The notes beneath the pieces were generated by a model. The model was not told the origin of the DNA. It saw only the letters and a list, made by a program, of their open reading frames with translations, and did no database searches. From NCBI RefSeq assembly GCF_031884435.1, contig NZ_CP134779.1:3534001-3598000 (forward strand): a stretch of 64,000 bases of DNA, in the 5' to 3' direction. The translations under genes and the position numbers were made by a program. The DNA is from Bosea sp. 685 (lineage in GTDB: Bacteria; Pseudomonadota; Alphaproteobacteria; Rhizobiales; Beijerinckiaceae). Shown here in pieces: positions 43,131-51,969 of the stretch (position 1 is its first letter; every line of letters begins with the position of its first letter).

Positions 43131-46100
43131 ATGAGCGACAACGGCGCCACCGTCATCATTCCGCGCGCCCGCGTCGCCGTCGGGACGACGCTGAACGGGA
43201 TCTATCGGATCGACCATCCCATCGCCGCCGGCGGCATGGGCGAGATCTACAAGGGCTACGCCATCCAGACCGGCGATGCGGTCGCGATCAAGATGATCCG
43301 CTCCGATCTCGCCGAGAACGAGAGCGCGCTCGCGCTGTTTCGTAAGGAAGCCTCCTCGCTGCACAACCTGCAGCACGAGGCCATCGTGCGTTATTACCTG
43401 TTCTCGATCGATCCGCAGCTCGGCCGCGCCTATCTCGCGATGGAGTTTGTCGACGGCACCTCGCTGAAGGACCATCTCGTCCGCGGGCCACTGTCCTTCG
43501 AGGACACCTGCATCCTGCAGCAGCGGATCGCCTCGGGGCTGCATTCGGCCCACAAGCTCGGTATCATCCATCGCGACGTCGCCCCCGACAACGTCATCCT
43601 GCCCGGGGCTGACGTGGCCTTGGCCAAGATCCTCGATTTCGGCATCGCGCGCTCGACGCGGGCCGGCGAGCAGACGATCATCGGCAGCGGCTTCGCCGGC
43701 AAGTACAACTATGTCTCGCCGGAGCAGCTTGGCCTGTTCGGCGGCGACGTCACCCCGAAATCGGACATCTACAGCTTCGGGCTGGTCCTGGCGGAGTGCC
43801 TTCAGGGCCGCCCCATCGACATGAACGGCTCGCAGGTCGAGGTCATCGACAAACGCCGTGTCGTGCCCGACCTGTCGAAGATCGATCCGCGCTTCCGGCC
43901 GCTGCTCGAAAAGATGCTGCAGCCCCTGCCGGAGAACCGCCCGGCGACGATGGCGGAGGTCGCGGCCTGGCAACCTGCTGTCGGCAAGCAGGCCAAAACG
44001 AAAACGGCTGGCGGCAGCAGTAGTAAGACGGGCATGGCGATCGCGGCCGGCCTCAGTGCCGTCGCGCTGCTCGGCGGCGGGCTTTATTTCGGCACCGACC
44101 TGCTGAAGGGCGGCAGCAACCCGGCCCAGGTCGCCAGTACCGGCCCGGCACGCCTGGCCGATGAGGAGGCGCTTGCCGCCCAGGCCGCGCGCCGCGCCAG
44201 CGAGGATGCGCGCGCCCGGCAGGTCCAGGAGCGCGCCGAGCAGGAGCAGCGCGCGGCGCAGGAGCGCGCCCTGCAGGAGAAGGCTGCGAGCGAGAAGCTG
44301 GCGCGCGAGCGCGAGCTCGAAGAGACGCGTCGCCTGGCCGAGGCCAAGGCTGCCGACGATGCTCGCAAACTGGCGGAAGCCAGGGCGGCCGAGGAGGCGC
44401 GCCGGGTCACGGAGGCCAAAGCTGCCGAAGAGCGCCGCGTCGCGGAGGCGAAAGCCGCTGACGATGCCCGCAAGCTCGCCGAGGCCAAGGCCGCAGAGGA
44501 TGCGCGCAAGCTCGCAGAGGCGAAGGCTGCCGAGGACGCACGGCGCGCAGCGGAAGCGAAGGCCGCAGAAGAGCGCCGCGTCGCGGAAGCGAAAGCCGCC
44601 GAGGAGGCCCGCAAGCTGGCCGAAGCCAAAGCTGCGGAGGAGCGCCGGATCGCCGCCGAAGTGAGAGCGACTGAGGATGCCCGCAAGCTCGCCGAGGCCA
44701 AGACCGCCGACGACGTGCGCCGCCTGACCGAAGCGAAGGTCGCCGAGGATCGCAGGCTCGCAGCCGAGGCGAAAGTCGCGGAAGCCAAGGCCGCCGAGGA
44801 CGCGCGCCGCGCGGCCGACGCCAAGGTTGCCGAGGAACGCCGGATCGCAGCGGAAGCAAAAGCGGCCGAGGACGCCCGCAAGCTCACCGAAGCCAAGGCC
44901 GCGGAGGAGGCCCGCAAGCAAGCCCTCGCCAAGGCGGCTGAGGACAAGCGCCTGGCGGCAGAGGCGAAAGTGGCGGAAGAGGCGCGCAAGCTCGCTGAGG
45001 CCAAGGCCGAGGAGGAGACCCGCAAGCAGGCTCTCGCCAAGGCTGCCGAGGACAAGCGCCTGGCGGCTGAGGCGAAAGCGGCGGAAGAGGCGCGCAAGCT
45101 CGCTGAGGCCAAGGCCGAGGAGGAGACCCGCAAGCAGGCTCTCGCCAAGGCTGCCGAGGAACGCCGCCTCGCCGCGGAAGCGAAAGCGGCGGAGAATGCC
45201 CGCAAGCTCGCCGAGGCCAAGGCCGAGGAAGACGCGCGCAAGCAGGCCCAGGCCGCCAAGCTCGCCGAGGAGCGCCGGCAGGCGGCTGAAGCCAAGGCGG
45301 CCGAGGAGGCCCGCAAGAGCGCCGAGGCGAAGGCCGCAGAAGAGACGCGCAAGCAGGCCCAGGCGAAGGCGATCGAGGACAAGCGCCTTGCCGCGGAGGC
45401 CAAGACGGCTGAAGAGGCGCGCAAACTCGCGGAGGCCAAAGCCGCGGAGGAGGCGCGCAAACAGGCCGAGCTTCAGGCCGCGGAGGCTCGCCGCGTTGCC
45501 GAGGAACAGAGCGCCAAAGCAGCCGCCGATGAGGAGGCCAACCGTGTCGCCGCCTTGCGCGCGGACGAGGAGGCGAAGCGCAAGATCGACAGCGCCACCG
45601 CGGAAACACGGGCGACCGCGGAGGATGCGCAGATCACCGAGCGCCAGCGCATCGCGCTTGAACAGGCGCAGGCGCGCTGGCTGACCGAGGAGGCCGAGGC
45701 CATGCGCCGGGCCGGAGTGACCGCGCCGCGCCAATCCATCGAAGAGGTCGAGCAGCGCAACGCCGCCGCCCAGGACCAGGGCATGCAGGTCGCCTTGGCA
45801 GACCCAACCCTGCTCACGCCCAAGCCATTGGCCGATCCGCGTCCGCCGCGCCCAGTGCCGACCGACCCTGCAGCGCTGACGCGCGAAACGCAGGAGGAAT
45901 TGACCCGGATCGGCTGCTATGCCGGCCGGATCAGCGGCAATCTCAATGTCGCGACGCGCGAAGCGCTGCGCATCTACCGCCAGCGCATCGGCGCGGCCCC
46001 CGAACCGGCCGCGATCACGCCCGAGCAACTGCTCGATCTGCGCGAGCGGCCTGCCCCGACCTGTCCCCCGACGAATGTCGCGCCTGCGCCGGGCAAGCAG

Positions 46101-46274
46101 GCCCCTGCCCTCGTGCGTCGCCCGCAGCGCACTGAGCCGGTGCAGCGCGCCCAGCAGCCCCAGCGCGAGCGCGCCGCCGAAAGCAAGCCGGCTCGGGCCG
46201 CGCCGGCCGCCGCAGCGGCGCCAGCGGCAGCCGCACCCAGGCGCGTCACGCCAGGTCTCGGATTAGGATTCTAA
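43131..46274 (+). CDS. ppkA: T6SS Ser/Thr kinase PpkA with long Ala/Glu/Lys helix and PG-binding-like C-terminus
   Basis: A 1047-residue protein. Residues 25-290 are a Hanks-type kinase: glycine loop AAGGMGEIYKG, lysine in VAIKMI (about 53), catalytic loop HRDVAPDN (about 147) and DFGIAR (about 168). A membrane helix follows (AIAAGLSAVALLGGGLYFG, 302-325). Residues 345-835 are an almost uninterrupted charged helix with repeats such as AEAKAAEDARKLAEAKAAEE. The C-terminus (about 920-965, ELTRIGCYAGRISGNLNVAT then REALRIYRQ) looks like a peptidoglycan_binding_1 domain. It should phosphorylate TssL/FHA proteins to activate the T6SS. The stalk and C-terminus are much longer than usual and suggest cell-wall sensing. 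Start ATG 43131; a frame opens upstream at 43056. Confidence 0.88.
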   Translation: MSDNGATVIIPRARVAVGTTLNGIYRIDHPIAAGGMGEIYKGYAIQTGDAVAIKMIRSDLAENESALALFRKEASSLHNLQHEAIVRYYLFSIDPQLGRAYLAMEFVDGTSLKDHLVRGPLSFEDTCILQQRIASGLHSAHKLGIIHRDVAPDNVILPGADVALAKILDFGIARSTRAGEQTIIGSGFAGKYNYVSPEQLGLFGGDVTPKSDIYSFGLVLAECLQGRPIDMNGSQVEVIDKRRVVPDLSKIDPRFRPLLEKMLQPLPENRPATMAEVAAWQPAVGKQAKTKTAGGSSSKTGMAIAAGLSAVALLGGGLYFGTDLLKGGSNPAQVASTGPARLADEEALAAQAARRASEDARARQVQERAEQEQRAAQERALQEKAASEKLARERELEETRRLAEAKAADDARKLAEARAAEEARRVTEAKAAEERRVAEAKAADDARKLAEAKAAEDARKLAEAKAAEDARRAAEAKAAEERRVAEAKAAEEARKLAEAKAAEERRIAAEVRATEDARKLAEAKTADDVRRLTEAKVAEDRRLAAEAKVAEAKAAEDARRAADAKVAEERRIAAEAKAAEDARKLTEAKAAEEARKQALAKAAEDKRLAAEAKVAEEARKLAEAKAEEETRKQALAKAAEDKRLAAEAKAAEEARKLAEAKAEEETRKQALAKAAEERRLAAEAKAAENARKLAEAKAEEDARKQAQAAKLAEERRQAAEAKAAEEARKSAEAKAAEETRKQAQAKAIEDKRLAAEAKTAEEARKLAEAKAAEEARKQAELQAAEARRVAEEQSAKAAADEEANRVAALRADEEAKRKIDSATAETRATAEDAQITERQRIALEQAQARWLTEEAEAMRRAGVTAPRQSIEEVEQRNAAAQDQGMQVALADPTLLTPKPLADPRPPRPVPTDPAALTRETQEELTRIGCYAGRISGNLNVATREALRIYRQRIGAAPEPAAITPEQLLDLRERPAPTCPPTNVAPAPGKQAPALVRRPQRTEPVQRAQQPQRERAAESKPARAAPAAAAAPAAAAPRRVTPGLGLGF
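44161..45640 (+). repeat. Coding repeat region for the PpkA helical stalk
   Basis: About 1.5 kb of degenerate short repeats encoding EAKAAEEARKLA-type units of roughly 11-14 residues, for example GAGGCCAAGGCCGCAGAGG variants. The reverse strand has a long open frame only because of this bias. The nearly repeated stretches at 44929-45050 and 45051-45160 may recombine and change stalk length. Confidence 0.85.
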
Positions 46275-46294
46275 GGTCTCGGATCGGGATTCTG
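46253..46294. repeat. 21-bp tandem duplication at the end of ppkA
   Basis: AGGTCTCGGATTAGGATTCTA and AGGTCTCGGATCGGGATTCTG, the first unit carrying the last codons and overlapping the TAA stop. It follows the same rule as the arrays at 23413 and 51882. Confidence 0.75.
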
Positions 46295-46343
46295 GAGCGT
46301 TTTCGAGCGAAGTGGGCACCGGCTCGCGTGAAGAAAATGCGCC
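46295..46343. repeat. Hairpin repeat (GAGCGTTTTCGAGCGAAGTGG type)
   Basis: A dispersed element related, in reverse orientation, to 17177-17226; arms GCGTTTTC and GAAAATGC around AGTGGGCACCGG. Confidence 0.6.
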
Positions 46344-46393
46344 GCCGCTCCCAGCCAGCCTGCGGTCAGATCGCCTGTTTTGAAACTCTGCGA

Positions 46394-46510
46394 GCCCTCA
46401 TCCTGAGGAGCCGCGTAAGCGGCGTCTCGAAGGATGCTCCAGCTTGCAGGGGAGCCTCCTGGAGCATCATTCGAGACGCACTCCTGCGGAGCGCTCCTCA
46501 GGACGAGGGC
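46394..46510. repeat. Palindromic repeat, CTCATCCTGAGGAGC family
   Basis: Arms GCCCTCATCCTGAGGAGC and GCTCCTCAGGACGAGGGC, with inner CGTCTCGAAGGATGCTCCAG and GGAGCATCATTCGAGACG. It lies between ppkA and the convergent gene at 46633, where a terminator would be expected. Confidence 0.8.
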
Positions 46511-46632
46511 TCGCAGAGTTTCCGAGCGGGCTCTGAGCCCGGAATGACGCCAGTCGCTCGAACGCAACCGAGCGACGCAAATCTTGCGTCGCTCGCATCA
46601 CTCACTCGCTGGTGGTGTCCGTCGCGAGACGT

Positions 46633-46974
46633 TCAGTAGACCGTGCCGAGCCAGATGACGCCGGGCCGCGCGGACAAGGAGGTGAAGGCCTCGAAGCGAC
46701 GCGGCGGACCCGCCGGCTCGACATAAGCCACGCGCTGGGATGCCGGCGCTGCGCGCACCGGCTTGACCGAGGCCGAGCGCGCGGTCTGGGGACGCATCAT
46801 CGCATTACGGATGGGCGGCAGCGGCGCCACCACCAATTGCGGCTCGTCTTGCACTTCCGCGACCAGAAAAGCGCCGGGAACGATCACGTCCTGCGCCAAC
46901 GCAGGCGTTAGCCCGGTGAGTACGAGCGCCGTTCCGAAAGCCATGGATCGCGCAGTCGAAAGGCCGAAGGTCAT
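46633..46974 (-). CDS. Small secreted hypothetical protein downstream of vgrG
   Basis: A 113-residue protein with a signal peptide (SMAFGTALVLTGLTPALAQ) from ATG 46974; an in-frame start at 47067 is less likely. The mature part is short, Pro/Ala-rich and basic (QTARSASVKPVRAAPASQRV) and ends PGVIWLGTVY. No family is recognised. It is on the same strand as vgrG and the gene at 47150-47713, separated by about 175 bp, so it may belong to the vgrG operon as a cargo, adaptor or immunity protein. That link rests on position only. Confidence 0.5.
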   Translation of the reverse strand: MTFGLSTARSMAFGTALVLTGLTPALAQDVIVPGAFLVAEVQDEPQLVVAPLPPIRNAMMRPQTARSASVKPVRAAPASQRVAYVEPAGPPRRFEAFTSLSARPGVIWLGTVY

Positions 46975-47149
46975 CGCCTTGCTCCATTCTGCATCAAAGC
47001 ACCATATCATAACTGTGCCAATGCGCCAACATCCGGAAGGTTCCGCCAAACAGGTGAAGAATGTCAAAATCCTATCGGAACAACCTGATCGAAGCCGGAT
47101 TCAGGCCATTTTTGGCTTTTCCCCGCCCCTGCCGTGCCCGCTTCCCGCG

Positions 47150-47713
47150 TCAGCCAGGGCGGCGTTGCAGGAGCTTCACGCCATGGTCGATGCAAGTCGT
47201 CAGCCTGGCGCGGCGCTCCTGAGTCGCGTTCCGGGCCAAGGCGATCAGGACTGCGGCGCGGATGGCCTTGGCCGTCAGATGCGGCGGGGCCATCACCGGA
47301 GCATGGGGATTGTCCGCCATATCGCCGCCCGACCAGGCCGCGCCCAGCGCAAGCCAGGTGCTGGCGTCGGCGCGCACGCCGGCAAAGCCTATGCGCAACG
47401 CCTCGATCCGGCGCGACTGCTGCGGATCCTTGACCCAGAGTTCAGCGGCCCGGAAAGCCCGGTTCTGCTCGATCTGCTGGCGCTCGCGCTCATCGGCGAG
47501 CCCACGCACGCAGGAGCAGCCCCACCAGACCGCCTCCCGCCTCGGCAGAAGATAGGCACAGAAGCTGATCGCATCCTCCGGTGTCTTGCTGTCGATCAGC
47601 CCGATGAGGAAATCGCGCGGGGCGGCGTCGCTGGGGGCAGCCTCGATGTCCTCTCCCGCAGTCGGAAAGGCCTCGAAGACATCGCGCGCTGTGAGAAAGC
47701 GGTCTTGGCGCAT
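47150..47713 (-). CDS. DUF6931-like T6SS accessory protein
   Basis: A 187-residue protein starting three bases after the vgrG stop, so surely co-transcribed with vgrG. It contains YLLPRREAVWWGCSCVRG and WLALGAAWSGGDMADNPHAP followed by LTAKAIRAAVLIALA, the pattern I recall for DUF6931, a family found in T6SS loci. It lacks a signal peptide, so it is probably cytoplasmic. An adaptor or chaperone role for spike cargo is plausible but unproven. Confidence 0.7.
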   Translation of the reverse strand: MRQDRFLTARDVFEAFPTAGEDIEAAPSDAAPRDFLIGLIDSKTPEDAISFCAYLLPRREAVWWGCSCVRGLADERERQQIEQNRAFRAAELWVKDPQQSRRIEALRIGFAGVRADASTWLALGAAWSGGDMADNPHAPVMAPPHLTAKAIRAAVLIALARNATQERRARLTTCIDHGVKLLQRRPG

Positions 47714-47716
47714 GCG

Positions 47717-49600
47717 TCAGTTGATCTTCACCATGCCGCCCTGGATCGTCAGGACCGCGCTGCCCTTGAGCTGCGTCGTCGTGCCTTTCATATCGAGATC
47801 CGCCGAAGCCTCGACCTTGATGTTGATCGATTTCAAGGTGATGCTCTCCTGGTCCATCACGATCGTCGAACCGCCCACCTTGAGCGTGATCTTCTGGCCC
47901 GCCTTGATCAGGATTTCCTGACTGACGTCCACAACCTGGTTGCCGGTCTCGACCTTGAGATTGTCGTCGCCCTTCTTCAGGGTGATGTTGCGCGAGGCCT
48001 CGCCTTTTTCGCTCGAAAAATCCTCACCGATATTACGGGTCTCGGTGTCCCGGACCAGCGTGTCGAGAAACTTCTCGGCGCGGAACTCGACCTTCTCGGC
48101 CTTCTTGGTGTCGTCGAAGGTCAGCTGGTTGTAGCCGTTGCTGCCCGTCGTCGTGTCCGACTTGATGCCGTTGATGTTCTTGTTCGCCTTCGTGCCGAAC
48201 GGCATCTTGTGCTTGCCGTTATAGACGGTGCCGACGACCAGCGGGCGATCGATGTCGCCCTCCAGGAACTCGACGATCACCTCCTGGTCGATGCGCGGGA
48301 TGAAGGAGCCGCCCCAGGAATCCCCGGCCCAGACCTGCGCGACGCGGACCCGGTAGAGATGCTCGTCGTCGCGATCCCAATGGAACTTGACGAGAATGCG
48401 GCCCTGATCGTCGACATCGATCTCTTCGCCCTTCTCGCCGACGACGCGCGCCGTCTGCGGGCCGAAGATCGTCGGCTTGTCCGTGAGCTGCGGCGGCTTG
48501 AACGGCCGGTCGGCGAGCTGGAATTCGTATTGCCCGGAATAGTCGTGCCCGCCGCCATCCGCGCCGGAGCGATAGGATTGCAGCGAGACGAAGGAATGCG
48601 TCGCCCTGACGACGAGGAACTGCTTGTTCTCGCTGTCGGCGCTATGGCGCTCCAATTTGGTCAAGCCGCCGGGATAGAGCGTCACGGCATTGCCCGAGGC
48701 GATCCGGCGACGGTCCGATGCCTGCTCTGATTCGAGCTTGACCTTGGCCAGTGTCTTGCCGTCGCCATTCTCCAGATAGCGGCCGGGATAGTCGTAAACC
48801 TCCAGCTTGGAGTGCTGGTAGGCTTCCGAGGTCTGCTCCTCCGCCTGCATGTCCGCATCGGGCTTCTCGTAATTATAGTCGCGGAAGGTGATCTTGCCGG
48901 TGCGGAAGCGGCGCTCGACCATCCAATGCTCGATATGCTCGACCTCGCGCCGGTTGTTGGTGTCCAGCGGCAGGAACGGAATGGTTTCGGTGCCCTGGAT
49001 CGGCTTATGCGACGACGCCTGATCAGCGAGCACCAGACGGTGCGTCGAGGCCTCATGCTCGAAGTAGTAGCAGATGCCGTATTCCTCCATCAGCCGGCAG
49101 ACGAAGGCGAGGTTCGATTCCCGGTACTGAACGCAGTATTCGAGCTTCGGATAGGATTTGATGTCGAGCCGCAGATCGCCGAGCTGCCCATCGCGCAGGA
49201 CCTTCTCGATGATCTTGTCGACTGTCTTATTGTGGAAGATCTTGCAATTGGCCGTCTGCCCCTGCAACCAGAGCCAGGGCCGCAGCGTCAGTCGGTAGAG
49301 GAATAAATCCTCCCGCACGCCGAGCGATTGCGCCTCGACCAGGACACCGCTGAAGTAACGCTTCTTCTGGCGAGTGACGATAGCGCCCTTATACTCGACG
49401 AAATTGATCTCGAGATGGCATTGCTGGCCGAGCGCGGTGTCGAAATCCAGATTGTCCTTCGTGCTCAAGGCCTCGATACGATATTCGAACAGTTCGCTCA
49501 GGCCTTCATTGGCGTCAAGCCGATGAAAGACCAGGACATCGCCGCCGAACGGCGTCTTCAGGATCGCGGGTCGGTTGGCCTGGCTAGGTTCTCGGCTCAT
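47717..49600 (-). CDS. vgrG: T6SS spike protein VgrG (TssI)
   Basis: A 627-residue VgrG. The gp27-like part begins with LKTPFGGDVLVFHRLDANEG and has VQYRESNLAFVCRLMEEYGI and CYYFEHEA. The gp5-like OB-fold and linker include ILVKFHWDRDDEHLYRVRVA and GSFIPRIDQEVIVEFLEGDI with PLVVGTVYNG. The C-terminal beta-helix contains repeated strands (LKVETGNQVVDVSQEILIKA). No enzymatic extension follows. ATG 49612 or TTG 49618 are other starts. Genes 47150-47713 and perhaps 46633-46974 are in its operon. It is reversed relative to the main T6SS genes. Confidence 0.93.
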   Translation of the reverse strand: MSREPSQANRPAILKTPFGGDVLVFHRLDANEGLSELFEYRIEALSTKDNLDFDTALGQQCHLEINFVEYKGAIVTRQKKRYFSGVLVEAQSLGVREDLFLYRLTLRPWLWLQGQTANCKIFHNKTVDKIIEKVLRDGQLGDLRLDIKSYPKLEYCVQYRESNLAFVCRLMEEYGICYYFEHEASTHRLVLADQASSHKPIQGTETIPFLPLDTNNRREVEHIEHWMVERRFRTGKITFRDYNYEKPDADMQAEEQTSEAYQHSKLEVYDYPGRYLENGDGKTLAKVKLESEQASDRRRIASGNAVTLYPGGLTKLERHSADSENKQFLVVRATHSFVSLQSYRSGADGGGHDYSGQYEFQLADRPFKPPQLTDKPTIFGPQTARVVGEKGEEIDVDDQGRILVKFHWDRDDEHLYRVRVAQVWAGDSWGGSFIPRIDQEVIVEFLEGDIDRPLVVGTVYNGKHKMPFGTKANKNINGIKSDTTTGSNGYNQLTFDDTKKAEKVEFRAEKFLDTLVRDTETRNIGEDFSSEKGEASRNITLKKGDDNLKVETGNQVVDVSQEILIKAGQKITLKVGGSTIVMDQESITLKSINIKVEASADLDMKGTTTQLKGSAVLTIQGGMVKIN

Positions 49601-49991
49601 GACGGCTCGCATGTCCAATATGGCGGTCGCTGACCAGAGGAAACTTATAGTCCGCCAGCATCACGGTCTAGCACAGAGACTGGCTTACCAAAAGCAATCC
49701 AGCGTTTCCGTCAATTCAACCCGCCTGACACCGCGATTCAGCCCGACTCTTAGCCGGAACGCGATTGATCTCGATCCACCATAAAGTCGGGTGATCATTG
49801 TAAGATTGCGCAACGCGTGGGAAACAGGCCATTCATGGACGCCTTGTCGATATGGACGCTACGACACGACCAAAAAGCGCCGGCCCGGCAGGGATGCGGG
49901 ATTAGGGACATGCGGGATTAGGGACATGCCGGATTAGGGACATGCCGGATTAGGACATGCCGGATTAGGAATATGGACTGGGGGAGATGCA
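49601..49991. other. Divergent intergenic region between vgrG and tssA
   Basis: About 390 bp. It should carry promoters for both vgrG and tssA. I found no clear -35/-10 pair. The tssA-proximal part is the tandem repeat at 49892-49969. Confidence 0.5.
49892..49969. repeat. 16/15-bp tandem repeat, five copies, leader of tssA
   Basis: Units of ACATGCCGGATTAGGG type: GGATGCGGGATTAGGG, ACATGCGGGATTAGGG, ACATGCCGGATTAGGG, then two of 15 bp without the last G. It ends about 11 bases before the tssA ribosome site GGGGGAG. Copy-number change would alter the spacing between promoter and start. Confidence 0.85.
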
Positions 49992-49992
49992 G

Positions 49993-51288
49993 ATGACGGC
50001 GAGCCTCGCCACGACCCTGAGCGAAGCGATCGAGGAGGATGCCCCTTGCGGCCCCGATCTCGACCTCGCCTACGACCCCGACTACAGCCTGTTCGTGGCG
50101 CGGGCGGAGGGCCTGCTCCCGGAAAAATCCTTCTTCGACTTCGATCGGACCCGGAACGACCTGGGGAAAGAGAGCAGCGCCGTCGAGGCCCTGCTGGGGC
50201 GCACCCGCGATCTGCGCCTGCTCATCCTGCTCGCGAAGCTGCGCATCCTCAACCGCGAACTCGGTGGCTTCGTCGCGGCCCTGACGGCGATGGCGGCCTT
50301 GCTGCGCGCACGCTGGGAGCAGGTCCACCCCGCCGCCGAGGAAGGCGATTTCGGCCTGCGCATCGTGGTCATAGAATCGCTCGACGACACGACGAGCATC
50401 ATCATGCCCTTGCTGCACGCGCCCTTGACGGTCAGCCGGCGCATCGGGCCGGTCAACTACCGGATGGTTCAGATCGCGCAGGGCGAGGCCACCGCCCGCG
50501 AGGGCGAGCCGGCGCCGGACCTGCAGGCCGTGGAAACCGCCTTCAACGACGGCGACATGGCCGGGCTCGTCCAGAACCGCGACCTGGTCGTTGCGGCCGC
50601 AGCCGCGCTGGCCGACATGGAAGCCTGCATCGAGGAGCAGAACGCCGGCAGCCTCAGCCTCGGACGACTCAAGCCCACGCTCGACAAGATCCGGGCCGTG
50701 CTCGACGGCGCAATCGTCAAGCGCGACCCGGGCGCCGCCCTGGCGCCGCAGGCCGCTGGAAGCGCGGATGCGGAAGGCCCAGGCGGGGATGCCGCGGGCC
50801 CCACACCCTCCATGCCGCTCGACACGCTGGCCGGCATCCGTCGCGCCCTGCTCGGCGCCGAGCTCTATTTCCGGACCCGCGAACCGTCGAGCCCGGCGCT
50901 CCTGCTGGTCGCCCAGGCGCGCCAGCTCGTCGGCAAAGGGCTGGCCGAAAGCGTTCAGCTCCTGGTTCCCGAGCATGCCGGCGATGCGACCATCAATGTC
51001 GGCGGTCGCATGGTCTTCGATCTCCCGATCGAGCGCCTGGCCACATTGATCGAGACCGGGGCCGACGGCGAGACTGATGACACGGAGGCCGATCCGCCGG
51101 CCGCAGGCAGCCGGCGCGAGGCGCTCGACATCCTTCAGCAAGTCGCCGGGCACCTGCGCGTACGCGAGCCGTCGAGCGCCATTCCGTTGCTGTGCGAGCG
51201 TGCTCGTTCGATGGCCGAACGCGATTTCATGTCGCTTTTAAGAGAAATGCTACCGGAACGTGCATTTCGGAACCTGGATGAAAGTTGA
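49993..51288 (+). CDS. tssA: T6SS protein TssA (ImpA)
   Basis: A 431-residue protein with an N-terminal ImpA_N domain: DAPCGPDLDLAYDPDYSLF, then LGRTRDLRLLILLAKLRILN and GLRIVVIESLDD. The C-terminus has LDILQQVAGHLRVREPSSAI and MSLLREMLPERAF. TssA caps the baseplate and guides sheath/tube polymerisation. ATG 49993 is six bases from GGGGGAG; ATG 49987 is too close to it. Confidence 0.93.
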   Translation: MTASLATTLSEAIEEDAPCGPDLDLAYDPDYSLFVARAEGLLPEKSFFDFDRTRNDLGKESSAVEALLGRTRDLRLLILLAKLRILNRELGGFVAALTAMAALLRARWEQVHPAAEEGDFGLRIVVIESLDDTTSIIMPLLHAPLTVSRRIGPVNYRMVQIAQGEATAREGEPAPDLQAVETAFNDGDMAGLVQNRDLVVAAAAALADMEACIEEQNAGSLSLGRLKPTLDKIRAVLDGAIVKRDPGAALAPQAAGSADAEGPGGDAAGPTPSMPLDTLAGIRRALLGAELYFRTREPSSPALLLVAQARQLVGKGLAESVQLLVPEHAGDATINVGGRMVFDLPIERLATLIETGADGETDDTEADPPAAGSRREALDILQQVAGHLRVREPSSAIPLLCERARSMAERDFMSLLREMLPERAFRNLDES

Positions 51289-51296
51289 TCATGGAG

Positions 51297-51325
51297 TTGA
51301 CCTTACGGCCGTTTTGAAATGTAGT
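51297..51325 (+). promoter_or_regulatory. Weak promoter-like pair before tssB
   Basis: TTGACC and TGTAGT are separated by 17 bases, 43 bp before the tssB start. The -10 is poor; transcription might simply continue from tssA. Confidence 0.25.
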
Positions 51326-51368
51326 GTTTCTGCTTCAATTCCGCAGCGAAGCAGCCTCGGGGGTTGAT

Positions 51369-51890
51369 ATGTCCGACAGCGGCCAGAAGTTCATCCGACG
51401 CAACCGAGCGCCTCGGGTTCATATCAGTTACGATGACCCTTACGATGCCAATCGTAAGATAGAGATTCCGTTCGTCATGGGCGTGATGTCGGATCTGTCC
51501 GGAAACTATGCCGGCGCAGAAAAACCTGACATGGCGGATCGCAGTTTCCTCGACATCGACATGGACAACTTCGAGAACCGCATGGCGGCGATCGAACCCG
51601 GCGTCACCTTCCGGGTCGACAACAAGCTCGGTGAGACGCCATCGGGCGAAAAACTCCAGGTCGCGCTACGCTTCTCGAAGATGGCCGATTTCAGCCCCGC
51701 CGCCGTGGCGCGCCAGGTGCCCGCCGTCGCCAAGCTGCTGGAGGCGCGCGAGCAGCTCGCCAACCTCAAGAGCTACATGGACGGGAAAGCCGGCGCGGAA
51801 GCCAAGCTGCGTGAATTGCTGAGCGATCCGAAATTGATGGCGGCGCTGAGCGAGCGCGCCAAGCCAGCCTCCGAAGACGAGAAATCCTAG
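51369..51890 (+). CDS. tssB: T6SS sheath protein TssB (VipA/ImpB)
   Basis: A 173-residue protein with the TssB pattern APRVHISYDDPYDANRKIEI, PFVMGVMSDLSGNYA and RSFLDIDMDNFENRMAAIEP. It pairs with TssC to form the contractile sheath. ATG 51369 is preferred over 51324 by family length; GGGGG lies just upstream. Its last codons and TAG are repeated in tandem downstream. Confidence 0.95.
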   Translation: MSDSGQKFIRRNRAPRVHISYDDPYDANRKIEIPFVMGVMSDLSGNYAGAEKPDMADRSFLDIDMDNFENRMAAIEPGVTFRVDNKLGETPSGEKLQVALRFSKMADFSPAAVARQVPAVAKLLEAREQLANLKSYMDGKAGAEAKLRELLSDPKLMAALSERAKPASEDEKS

Positions 51891-51935
51891 TTACGCCCCA
51901 AAATCCTAGGCACGCCCAAAATCCTGAGCACGCCT
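51882..51935. repeat. 18/19-bp tandem repeat copying the tssB gene end
   Basis: AAATCCTAGTTACGCCCCA, AAATCCTAGGCACGCCCA and AAATCCTGAGCACGCCT. The first contains the final Lys-Ser codons and the TAG stop. The array occupies most of the 79-bp tssB-tssC gap. Confidence 0.8.
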
Positions 51936-51969
51936 ACGACGCGCCACTTCGCTTTTTGGAACGGTAATC

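Noticed and set aside
42786..46028. 1080-codon open frame on the minus strand opposite ppkA
   Set aside because: It mirrors the Ala/Glu/Lys repeat and gives a low-complexity Leu/Gly/Arg protein; the plus strand has clear kinase motifs.
49682..49698. GG-N10-GC pair (TGGCTTACCAAAAGCA) upstream of tssA
   Set aside because: Only the GG and GC spacing matches sigma-54; the flanking consensus is poor.
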